A stretch of DNA of 10,688 nt from Blautia glucerasea (lineage in GTDB: Bacteria; Bacillota; Clostridia; Lachnospirales; Lachnospiraceae). Below are positions 1 to 5,493 of the stretch, piece after piece. The stretch lies in assembly GCF_020537505.1 (NCBI RefSeq), contig NZ_JAJBMO010000044.1, forward strand, positions 1 to 10,688, read 5' to 3'. Made by a program: the position numbers and the translations under genes. The notes beneath the pieces are model-generated. The model saw nothing but the letters and a program-made list of their open reading frames with translations, did no database searches and had not been told where the DNA came from. The first letter of the stretch is position 1. Every line of letters begins with the position of its first letter.

Positions 1-9
1 AACAGGTAC

Positions 10-55
10 AAAAAGGGAGATGCGAAAAAACTCAATCGAGTTTTTTCACATCCCC
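10..55 (-). terminator. Rho-independent terminator of the ATLF metallopeptidase gene
   Basis: On the minus strand, about 30 bases after the stop codon at 84-86, a long inverted repeat (arms 16-33 and 38-55, four-base loop 34-37) is followed by five T residues (minus strand of 10-14). The inner nine pairs (CTC plus an A6/T6 run) are perfect, and the outer stem has two mismatches. The A-run/T-run stem means it might also work for a plus-strand transcript, but the T tail favours minus-strand use. Confidence 0.85.
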
Positions 56-83
56 GTGATTACTTTTGAAATTTATGTAGGAT

Positions 84-1124
84 TTAGTTCCAGTATGGTC
101 CGTAAATCTTCTGAATCTTAGCGATCTGTGCATCTGTGATCTGATTCAACGCATTCTGAACAGCTGCATAGGTCTGAGGTCTTGTGCTCTTCAGAGCTGC
201 ATTGTTCAGGATGTAATCCTTAACAGACTCTGCAAAGTACTCGGAAGCATTCTGTGTTACATATGCTTTATTGAATGCGGTAACTTTGCTCTTTTCAGCT
301 GCATAAATGCTCTGGAAGCTTGAAGTTCTGTCTGCGTTTCCAGCAATGAATGCAAGGAAATGTCCAAGTTCATGATATACAGAATCATCAATCTGTTTCA
401 TTGTAATGGATCTGGATCTTGCTTCAAAGTATCCGGAATAGTTAACGGACGGATCAACAACCAGCTTGAATCCTAATTTCTGGAATGCAGAAAGTACACG
501 GCTGTCCATCTTGCCTGCAACGGATGTTACGTTTGCTTCGTACTTGGTCTTGTTTGCTGTTGCAGTAGAAGCTGTGGTAGGCTTCACTGTTGTAGTAGTT
601 GCTGGTCTCTTTGCAGTTGTACCAGAAGATGTGGTATTGGCTGCTGCTACATTTGTAACGGTTACCTGCTGAGTTGTAGTTGTCTGAACAGTTGTGGTAA
701 CCTTGGAGGTAACCAGTTTCTTTTTGGATTTCTTGGTATATTTCTCAGTTGCTTTGGTTACAACTGTTTTCTTTGTTGCTACGGTTGTATTTCCAGAGGT
801 CTTGGAAGAATTGGAAACCTTGGTAGTTGTTTTCAGCTTCTTGGTGTAGCTCTTCTTGGAAGCTTTTTTCAATTTAACGGTTTTCTTCGTTGTCTTGGTT
901 CTGCGTGTGGTCTTCACTGAGGTCTTCGGCTGGGAAGCTAACGGAGTCTCTTCCTCCTGAATGGAGGTCTCCATTACAGGATCTGTATAGCTTGGGAATT
1001 CCGGGGCCTCTCCGGTTCCTGAGAATAAGGAAACACCACCGATCACAGCTGCAAGTGCTATAGCCGCACAACTGGAAACGATTTTCTTACTTGTGAACCA
1101 CTCTGTTAATTTCTTTCCTTTCAT
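84..1124 (-). CDS. Exported ATLF-family (PPEP-like) zinc metallopeptidase with Lys/Thr-rich linker
   Basis: Predicted extracellular zinc endopeptidase of 346 residues. Visible layout: a basic N-terminus, a hydrophobic signal or anchor segment (about 16-36), a short acidic stretch (40-62), a long low-complexity Lys/Thr linker (about 66-196), then a catalytic domain (198-346). The domain carries HELGH at 251-255 (zinc histidines 251 and 255, catalytic Glu252), followed by Tyr288, Glu295 and Glu299 in an SEYFAE context. The Tyr-to-Glu spacing of seven and Glu-to-Glu spacing of four match what I recall for PPEP-1 of C. difficile (Tyr178, Glu185, Glu189), an ATLF-domain Pro-Pro endopeptidase. The start is ATG 1122-1124. 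An upstream in-frame GTG at 1136 overlaps the ribosome binding site AAAGG (1136-1140) and is unlikely to be used. It is transcribed alone, behind a c-di-GMP riboswitch. The long basic linker is absent from the short PPEP-1. Family assignment is fairly secure; Pro-Pro specificity is inference. Confidence 0.85.
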   Translation of the reverse strand: MKGKKLTEWFTSKKIVSSCAAIALAAVIGGVSLFSGTGEAPEFPSYTDPVMETSIQEEETPLASQPKTSVKTTRRTKTTKKTVKLKKASKKSYTKKLKTTTKVSNSSKTSGNTTVATKKTVVTKATEKYTKKSKKKLVTSKVTTTVQTTTTQQVTVTNVAAANTTSSGTTAKRPATTTTVKPTTASTATANKTKYEANVTSVAGKMDSRVLSAFQKLGFKLVVDPSVNYSGYFEARSRSITMKQIDDSVYHELGHFLAFIAGNADRTSSFQSIYAAEKSKVTAFNKAYVTQNASEYFAESVKDYILNNAALKSTRPQTYAAVQNALNQITDAQIAKIQKIYGPYWN

Positions 1125-1201
1125 ATATATACACACCTTTCTTGAACGATAATGGATTCTGACTGCCGCTTTCCAGAAACAGGTTTCTCAATTTATGGTA
1201 A

Positions 1202-1234
1202 TAAAAAAACCGTTTATCAGATTAAATAAACGGT
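1202..1234 (-). terminator. Riboswitch-controlled intrinsic terminator
   Basis: A nine-base-pair perfect hairpin (arms 1226-1234 and 1209-1217, eight-base loop) is followed on the minus strand by seven T residues (complement of 1203-1209). It lies between the c-di-GMP aptamer and the metallopeptidase start codon, so it would stop transcription before the gene. The 5' arm bases 1232-1234 are also needed by an alternative antiterminator with the aptamer's 3' P1 strand, so terminator and antiterminator exclude each other. Confidence 0.9.
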
Positions 1235-1292
1235 CGCCACAAATAGAAGACTTCTGTCTCCTGTCATTATCACATCACAAATCAATATCAAT

Positions 1293-1366
1293 GCGGCAAC
1301 CGGCTGTCATAGTCAAAAGACCTTAGACCCTTGGCTTTGCGTCCCCGCCTTTCGACAGGTTTGCCT
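1293..1366 (-). promoter_or_regulatory. Cyclic-di-GMP-I (GEMM-I) riboswitch aptamer, predicted OFF switch
   Basis: Read on the minus strand, the segment has the hallmarks of the GEMM-I class. It begins GGCAAACC, then a P2 hairpin capped by a GAAA tetraloop, then the invariant GGGGACGCAAAGCC block. A P3 hairpin follows that contains CUAAG opposite UAUGA, resembling the 11-nucleotide GAAA receptor. It closes with ACAGCCGGUUGCC, which pairs with the opening GGCAA to form P1. Known members bind c-di-GMP across the three-helix junction. The 3' P1 strand (1293-1301) can instead pair over nine bases with 1232-1240, which contains the first bases of the terminator's 5' arm. Ligand binding should hold P1, free the terminator and switch the metallopeptidase off; this direction is inferred from pairing. 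Confidence 0.95.
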
Positions 1367-1380
1367 TTAATTACATTCAT

Positions 1381-1409
1381 ATAATAAATCATTTTCCGAT
1401 GGTTGTCAA
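1381..1409 (-). promoter_or_regulatory. Sigma-A promoter for the riboswitch and metallopeptidase
   Basis: On the minus strand a perfect TTGACA (1404-1409) is separated by 17 bases from TATTAT (1381-1386), a near-consensus -10. Transcription would start around 1374, just ahead of the aptamer's first paired base at 1365, which is the expected arrangement. Such a strong promoter suggests that control is exerted mainly by the riboswitch. Confidence 0.85.
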
Positions 1410-1550
1410 CGATAAAACCCAGTAAAAAATCACCAAATTTTCAATAAAGAAACACGAAACAAAGCGCCCCCATAAACAAAAGACAAATCCTCTCGTACCT
1501 GACACAAGAAGCAGTGTTTGCTTCGCAAACTGAACTTCTCTCTTCCTTTT
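1410..1550. other. Divergent intergenic region between the two promoters
   Basis: About 140 bases separate the leftward riboswitch promoter from the rightward operon promoter. I see no convincing gene. A minus-strand reading frame through here runs antisense into the lipoprotein gene and lacks a ribosome binding site. The only structure noted is the small inverted repeat at 1512-1532, listed separately. Confidence 0.6.
1512..1532. repeat. Small inverted repeat upstream of the pilus-like operon promoter
   Basis: GTTTGC (1516-1521) and GCAAAC (1525-1530) form a perfect six-base inverted repeat around TTC. With a two-base bulge it extends to the flanking CAG/CTG. It ends about 20 bases before the putative -35 box of the operon, so it is placed like an operator. 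It would lie outside the transcript, and it lacks an adjacent T-run, so a terminator role is less likely. Function unknown. Confidence 0.4.
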
Positions 1551-1584
1551 TTGACATAATCTGCTATACTTATTTCTATAAAAT
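1551..1584 (+). promoter_or_regulatory. Probable promoter of the seven-gene pilus-like operon
   Basis: A perfect TTGACA lies at 1551-1556. The best -10 candidates are TATAAA at 1577-1582 (spacing 20, long) or an extended -10, TGC followed by TATACT (1562-1570), which would use a different or no -35. The element choice is therefore uncertain, but the AT-rich block 30 to 60 bases ahead of the first gene clearly looks like a promoter. Confidence 0.5.
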
Positions 1585-1616
1585 AAATTGTAACTATTGT
1601 ATAAAGGAGCGGCACT

Positions 1617-2546
1617 ATGTCAGATCGAACTTCTGCCCTTCCTCTTTGCTTACTTTTCATCTGCCTTGCCCTGTTTTTAATACCTGGATGCGGCGGCAGC
1701 GGTAATTCCGTTTCTTCTGAAGAGCCTCCCGTTTTTTCCCCGCTGCAGGTTCTGGTTCCGGAAGCCCCTGGAACAAACACCATAGGATATTCCCCGTTGA
1801 TACTGGATATCTCCAACATCAGCCAGGGATATCTGACCGCTATTAGCGATAGCAATGGCACCACCAAGAACATTCAGCTTTCCGCAGATGACGGCGTTGT
1901 TTATTCCTATTTCATAAACTCCGGTGACAGTGCTGTCATACCTTTTACCAGTGGAAGCGGCACTTACCAGGTTTCCTGTTATGAACAGGTAAACGGCAGC
2001 CAGTATGCTGCACTTTTTGCCCAGGCCTTGGAGGTTTCCCTGGAGAATGAATTTCTCCCGTTTTTGTATCCGAACCAATATGTAAATTTCACCCCTGACT
2101 CGGAAGCCAGCAAATTAGCCCTTTCTCTTCTGGCAGAGGATGCTACGGAACAGGAAAGTATTGATGCCGTTTTCCAGTATGTAACCCAGCATGTTACCTA
2201 CGACGAGGACAAAGCGGTCACCGTCGAAACAGGCTATCTTCCCGATGTAGACGAAACGCTTTCCACCGGGAAGGGAATCTGCTTTGATTACGCAGCCCTG
2301 ATGACAGCAATGCTGCGAAGCCGTGACATCCCCTGTAAGCTTCAGATTGGTTATGCTGGTGACATCAAGCATGCATGGATCGATGTTTACATCCGGGGAA
2401 AAGGATGGGTGGAGCATGCCATTACCTATGACGGAGAGAAATGGAACCGCATGGATCCAACCTTTACCGCCAACAGCGAAGACGAAGAGCTTATCAATTC
2501 CTATATCGGTGACAGCGAGAATTATACCTTGCAGTTCACCCGATAG
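1617..2546 (+). CDS. Transglutaminase-like lipoprotein, first gene of the pilus-like operon
   Basis: Predicted surface lipoprotein of 309 residues. A lipoprotein signal peptide ends in LIPGC, with the lipidated cysteine at 25. A Ser/Gly/Pro-rich tether (26-50) follows, including EEPPVF (35-40). The C-terminal half is a transglutaminase-like (papain-fold) domain with the full triad: Cys222 in GICFDYA, His252 in KHAWIDVY and Asp280 in MDPTF. Bacterial members act variously as peptidases, cross-linkers or amide hydrolases, so the reaction is not predictable. The ATG start is supported by AAGGAG (1604-1609), seven bases upstream. The next gene begins 67 bases later on the same strand, so co-transcription with the pilus-like machine is likely and points to an envelope role beside the fibre. 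The mature middle region (50-170) is not recognised. Confidence 0.85.
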   Translation: MSDRTSALPLCLLFICLALFLIPGCGGSGNSVSSEEPPVFSPLQVLVPEAPGTNTIGYSPLILDISNISQGYLTAISDSNGTTKNIQLSADDGVVYSYFINSGDSAVIPFTSGSGTYQVSCYEQVNGSQYAALFAQALEVSLENEFLPFLYPNQYVNFTPDSEASKLALSLLAEDATEQESIDAVFQYVTQHVTYDEDKAVTVETGYLPDVDETLSTGKGICFDYAALMTAMLRSRDIPCKLQIGYAGDIKHAWIDVYIRGKGWVEHAITYDGEKWNRMDPTFTANSEDEELINSYIGDSENYTLQFTR

Positions 2547-2560
2547 TACTACAATAATAT

Positions 2561-2583
2561 GGTTCCTGTATTTTTGTGGAACC
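2561..2583 (+). other. Hairpin between the lipoprotein and GspF/PilC genes
   Basis: GGTTCC (2561-2566) and GGAACC (2578-2583) form a perfect six-base stem with an eleven-base loop. A T6 run (2593-2598) starts only nine bases after the stem, so it is at best a weak terminator or attenuator. It could also be an mRNA processing or stability element that sets the lipoprotein apart from the machine genes. Confidence 0.35.
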
Positions 2584-2613
2584 TGCCTGATGTTTTTTCA
2601 GAGAGGATTTTAT

Positions 2614-3657
2614 ATGATTACCAAGTTAAATAACCGGGAGCTGTTCCAGTTCTGCGAGCAATTTTCCATTATACTACGTTCCGGAATGTCCACCATTGAA
2701 GGACTTGCGGTCTTAAATGATGACAACCAGACAGACCGGGGCAAAGAGATTTTAACCTTTCTTTATAAAGACATGGAGGAATCCGGTTCCCTGGCACATG
2801 CCATGGAAGAATCCGGGGCTTTTCCAGCTTCTATGACTGCCTATGTCCACACAGGTGAAGAAACCGGCTGTCTGGATGAGGTTATGAAAGGACTGTCCGC
2901 TTTCTATGAAAAAGAAATCCAGATCACAGACCAGATCCAGAGTGCAGTCACCTATCCCCTTGTTATGCTGGGTATGATGACTGCTGTTATTGTGATCCTT
3001 CTGATAAAGGTCCTCCCGGTTTTCCGGCAGGTTTTCCGCCAGCTTGGACTGGAAATGAGTGGAATCTCCGGAGCCCTTCTTGGAATGGGCGAAACGCTCA
3101 GCCGCTATTCCACTGTATTTCTTGTTTTTCTGATCACGCTAATCGGCTTCATCCTTTTTCTTGTTCTTCATCCAAAGGGACAGGAGTTGATCCGCAAAAC
3201 CGTCTACCGTTTTCCAGGAATGAAAGAAATCCCGGTGAACTTAGATTACAGCCGTTTTTGCCAGTGCATTTCCATGGGAATCCGCAGCGGACTTTCCCCG
3301 GAGCTTTGTGTGGAGCTTGCAAACGCTATTGTCACCCAGACCGAGATCAAAGAAAAGCTTACCGCAGCCCATAAGCAGCTCTCCCAGGGATATGGATTTA
3401 CAGAAGCCATCACAGAGTCCGGGCTTTTTAAGACCATGGAGCTACGCCTGATCTCCCTTGGTTTTCAGGCTGGCGCATCCGACGAAGTGATGGAAAAGCT
3501 TGCCGAACAGTATGAAGAGAAATCCGTAGGCTCTATTTCCCATATTGTGTCTATTTTGGAACCAACAATCGTGATCGTCCTTTCCCTGCTTGTGGGTCTG
3601 ATCCTTCTTTCTGTTATGATGCCGCTTTTGGGCCTGTTGTCTGAAATGATCGCGTAA
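2614..3657 (+). CDS. GspF/PilC-family inner-membrane platform protein
   Basis: Predicted polytopic membrane protein of 347 residues that forms the platform on which type IV pili and type II secretion pseudopili are assembled. It is thought to couple the cytoplasmic ATPase to the pilins. Two cytoplasmic T2SSF-type repeats are visible (about 8-110 and 208-305). Each has the helical pattern ending in a Gly-Glu or Gly-Ala motif: GEETGCLDEVM at 81-91 and GFQAGASDEVM at 283-293. Hydrophobic segments lie at 112-137, 166-186 and 311-341. It is somewhat shorter than the usual 400 or so residues, as in Gram-positive ComGB-like proteins. The real start is ATG 2614, preceded by AGAGAGG with seven bases spacing; the frame is open further upstream but overlaps the lipoprotein gene. 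It is followed after 21 bases by the first small pilin-like gene. Confidence 0.9.
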   Translation: MITKLNNRELFQFCEQFSIILRSGMSTIEGLAVLNDDNQTDRGKEILTFLYKDMEESGSLAHAMEESGAFPASMTAYVHTGEETGCLDEVMKGLSAFYEKEIQITDQIQSAVTYPLVMLGMMTAVIVILLIKVLPVFRQVFRQLGLEMSGISGALLGMGETLSRYSTVFLVFLITLIGFILFLVLHPKGQELIRKTVYRFPGMKEIPVNLDYSRFCQCISMGIRSGLSPELCVELANAIVTQTEIKEKLTAAHKQLSQGYGFTEAITESGLFKTMELRLISLGFQAGASDEVMEKLAEQYEEKSVGSISHIVSILEPTIVIVLSLLVGLILLSVMMPLLGLLSEMIA

Positions 3658-3678
3658 CAAACGCAAGGGAGGATAAAA

Positions 3679-4029
3679 ATGGATATCTTTGAAACCAAAG
3701 GAACGCATGTGAAACGGATTTTCCGGAGTCTTATTCCGGTCTTATCCACAGTGATCCTCTGCTTTATCTTCTATCTGGGGATTGCCCATACACAGGCAGA
3801 TTCCCTGGAAAAAGAACAAATTACTTTAACCCAGGCGCTGGAAGGCGGTGCCATCCGCACTTATGCCCTCACAGGCCGGTATCCCCAGAGCCTGGACGAA
3901 TTGCTTTCCGATTATCATATTACCTATGACTCTGAGAAATTTGTAGTAGAATATGTTCCAAACGGATCCAATCTGCTGCCATCCATCAGTGTACTTCCGG
4001 TAACTGCCCGAAAAGGAGGTACCAGATGA
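3679..4029 (+). CDS. Small pseudopilin-like membrane protein with YP motif
   Basis: Predicted single-pass membrane protein of 116 residues with its bulk outside. A basic N-terminus (8-16) precedes a hydrophobic helix (about 17-36). The following helix runs into TYALTGRYPQSLDELL (61-76), which resembles the conserved part of GspG-like major pseudopilins, where the helix ends at G-x-YP before the first loop. Unlike true prepilins it has no G/F-xxx-E processing site at the helix start, so it may stay uncleaved. The C-terminal 40 residues would form only a small beta domain. A ribosome binding site AAGGGAGG (3665-3672) lies six bases before the ATG. Its stop overlaps the next start in an ATGA, indicating translational coupling. 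Pseudopilin relationship is moderate confidence; major versus minor subunit cannot be decided. Confidence 0.75.
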   Translation: MDIFETKGTHVKRIFRSLIPVLSTVILCFIFYLGIAHTQADSLEKEQITLTQALEGGAIRTYALTGRYPQSLDELLSDYHITYDSEKFVVEYVPNGSNLLPSISVLPVTARKGGTR

Positions 4030-4514
4030 TCTCCAGTTTTAGCCAAAAGAACCACAGCATTGATTCACTGGCAGCCCTGCTGCTCTTTGCAATGTATGTA
4101 CTGTTTCTTTTATTTCTGCTGCTTTTTGGTGCCGGGAGCTATCAGGCCTCTGTAAAAAGCCTGGATACTAATAACAGCCTTTATACCGCTGCCTCTTACA
4201 TCACTACCAAATTCCGTCAGCATGATGTTCCTGGAAAAATTTCCCTTACAGAGATTCAGGGAACACAGACTCTTTGCTTTCAGGAAGATATTAAGGGCAA
4301 AGCTTACTGCACTTATATTTATTTTGATGGCAGCAGCTTAAAAGAGCTTTTTACCGCAGAAGGTTCCCAGGCAGATCTTTCCATGGGAACTGACCTGGCA
4401 CACCTTCAGAATTTCCACATAGAAACTGTGGAAAACACTTTTTACAGGATCACATTAACAGACACAGACGGACATAGCTCCTGTTTTCTGCTTCATCCAG
4501 GCATTCCAATCTGA
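4026..4514 (+). CDS. DUF4860-like single-pass membrane protein
   Basis: Protein of 162 residues. It has a short cytoplasmic N-terminus, one long hydrophobic helix (about 15-37) and an outside domain with several beta-strand-like segments. The pattern of the helix ending in GAGSYQ, then YTAASYITTKFRQHD (53-67), then a CTYIYFDGSSLKELF stretch (95-109) matches my recollection of the DUF4860 family. That family is repeatedly found in Firmicutes pilus-like operons, but no function is established. No Gly-cleavage site or Glu at +5 is present, so it resembles a minor pilin topologically without the processing signal. AAGGAGGT (4013-4020) gives a strong ribosome binding site inside the end of the preceding gene, and the ATGA overlap shows coupling. 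Confidence 0.75.
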   Translation: MISSFSQKNHSIDSLAALLLFAMYVLFLLFLLLFGAGSYQASVKSLDTNNSLYTAASYITTKFRQHDVPGKISLTEIQGTQTLCFQEDIKGKAYCTYIYFDGSSLKELFTAEGSQADLSMGTDLAHLQNFHIETVENTFYRITLTDTDGHSSCFLLHPGIPI

Positions 4515-4554
4515 GGCACAGACTTTTGAATTATATTCTGAAAGGAAGTTCTTC

Positions 4555-5016
4555 ATGCAAAAAATTACTACCCATTCCAAATCCGGTCTTTTTCTTATGG
4601 AAATGATATTTGTCCTTCTTTTTCTGGGACTGACCTGCGGTGTCTGTGTGAAACTGTTTGCAGCCTCCTATACCGCAAGGGTAAACGCCCGGGAGGACTC
4701 TCATATCCAGGAACTGATCACCAGCGCAGGTGAAATTCTGGAAGGTACAGATGGCACTGTCCAAAATTTTCTTTCCCTGATGCCAGACGGAGTTGCAGAT
4801 CAGGACAGTATTTGCTATTATTTTGACAAACACTGGCGGAATACTTCCCAGGAAGCCGCAGTTTATAAAATGATGGTGGTCTGCTCTGCTTCTGCCAATA
4901 CCAAAGAGGTTCAGATCACGTTTGTAAAACTCCGCAATGCCAATGAGGAAACCAGTCTTTATACACAAACCATCCGTTTTCCTATTTTGACAGCAAAGGA
5001 GGAATCGGATTCATGA
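4555..5016 (+). CDS. Pseudopilin with prepilin-type leader (G/LFLME)
   Basis: Protein of 153 residues and the only member of this operon with a recognisable class III signal. The leader MQKITTHSKSG is followed by LFLME, giving Gly11 at -1 and Glu16 at +5, then a hydrophobic helix (about 17-34). Prepilin peptidases cut after that glycine, and Glu+5 normally docks subunits into the fibre. Leu rather than Phe or Met at +1 is atypical. The globular domain (36-153) is small and has cysteines at 87 and 110 that might form a disulfide. AAAGGA (4541-4546) sits eight bases before the ATG. The 40-base gap from the previous gene is the longest inside the machine part of the operon. It could be a GspI- or GspH-like minor subunit. 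Confidence 0.8.
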   Translation: MQKITTHSKSGLFLMEMIFVLLFLGLTCGVCVKLFAASYTARVNAREDSHIQELITSAGEILEGTDGTVQNFLSLMPDGVADQDSICYYFDKHWRNTSQEAAVYKMMVVCSASANTKEVQITFVKLRNANEETSLYTQTIRFPILTAKEESDS

Positions 5017-5489
5017 AAGAAAAAAAGAATCTTTTTTCCGCAACTGGAATTCCATCCCTGTTTCTGATTTTCGGAGTGCTTATGCTGGTGATCCTTTCCC
5101 TGCTGGGATATGGTACTTCCAGGCAGGATCTGCGCGCCAGCACCCTTTCCCTGGAACAGACCACAGCTTATTATAATACCTGCAGTGAGGCAGCTGATTT
5201 TTATGCCAGACTGGTTCAGGCCTTAGAAGAATTTCAGGCGCAGACCCAAACAGATAGTACCTATTACCAGCTCGTTTCTGATTATCTGGACTCACAGGAG
5301 AATATACAATGGGATCCAGATGAGCATACAGTCAGCTATGTGAAAGCATTTTCTGATACACAAAGTCTGGCTGCAAAGATTTCTGTATTCCGGACAGACC
5401 ACAATACAGCCAGGATTCTTTCCTGGAACACCGTTGTAACTGCCGACTGGAATCCAGATAACAGCCAGTCCGTCTATAAAGGAGAATAG
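5013..5489 (+). CDS. PilX/GspK-like minor pseudopilin
   Basis: Protein of 158 residues with a short basic leader (MKEKKNLFSATG), then IPSLF and a hydrophobic helix (about 13-33), and an outside domain rich in Gln, Ser and Thr. The site after Gly12 fits a prepilin-like cleavage point, but the residue at +5 is Phe instead of Glu. Loss of Glu+5 is a known feature of GspK and related tip subunits, so a tip or priming role is plausible. The usual large GspK alpha domain is missing, making this a reduced version. Translation is coupled: its ATG overlaps the preceding stop (ATGA), and AAAGGAGG lies at 4995-5002. The PilT-like gene starts four bases after its stop. Confidence 0.7.
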   Translation: MKEKKNLFSATGIPSLFLIFGVLMLVILSLLGYGTSRQDLRASTLSLEQTTAYYNTCSEAADFYARLVQALEEFQAQTQTDSTYYQLVSDYLDSQENIQWDPDEHTVSYVKAFSDTQSLAAKISVFRTDHNTARILSWNTVVTADWNPDNSQSVYKGE

Positions 5490-5493
5490 TTTT

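Noticed and set aside
466..672. 68-residue plus-strand hydrophobic reading frame
   Set aside because: It is the complement of the Thr-rich low-complexity linker (ACN codons read as Val/Cys in reverse); a compositional artefact.
541..1000. DNA repeats or possible tandem array in the Lys/Thr linker
   Set aside because: The repetition is of codon type (ACN, AAR) with no constant unit length; low-complexity coding sequence, not a CRISPR or minisatellite.
1125..1136. GTG start four codons upstream for the metallopeptidase
   Set aside because: The GTG overlaps the AAAGG ribosome binding site; ATG at 1122-1124 is better placed.
1430..1873. 147-residue minus-strand reading frame across the divergent region
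   Set aside because: It overlaps the signal peptide and tether of the lipoprotein and the operon promoter, with no supporting start signal or recognisable protein features.
2323..2613. Longer N-terminus for the GspF/PilC protein
   Set aside because: The extension overlaps the lipoprotein gene in another frame, and the family N-terminus begins at the ATG at 2614, which has its own ribosome binding site.
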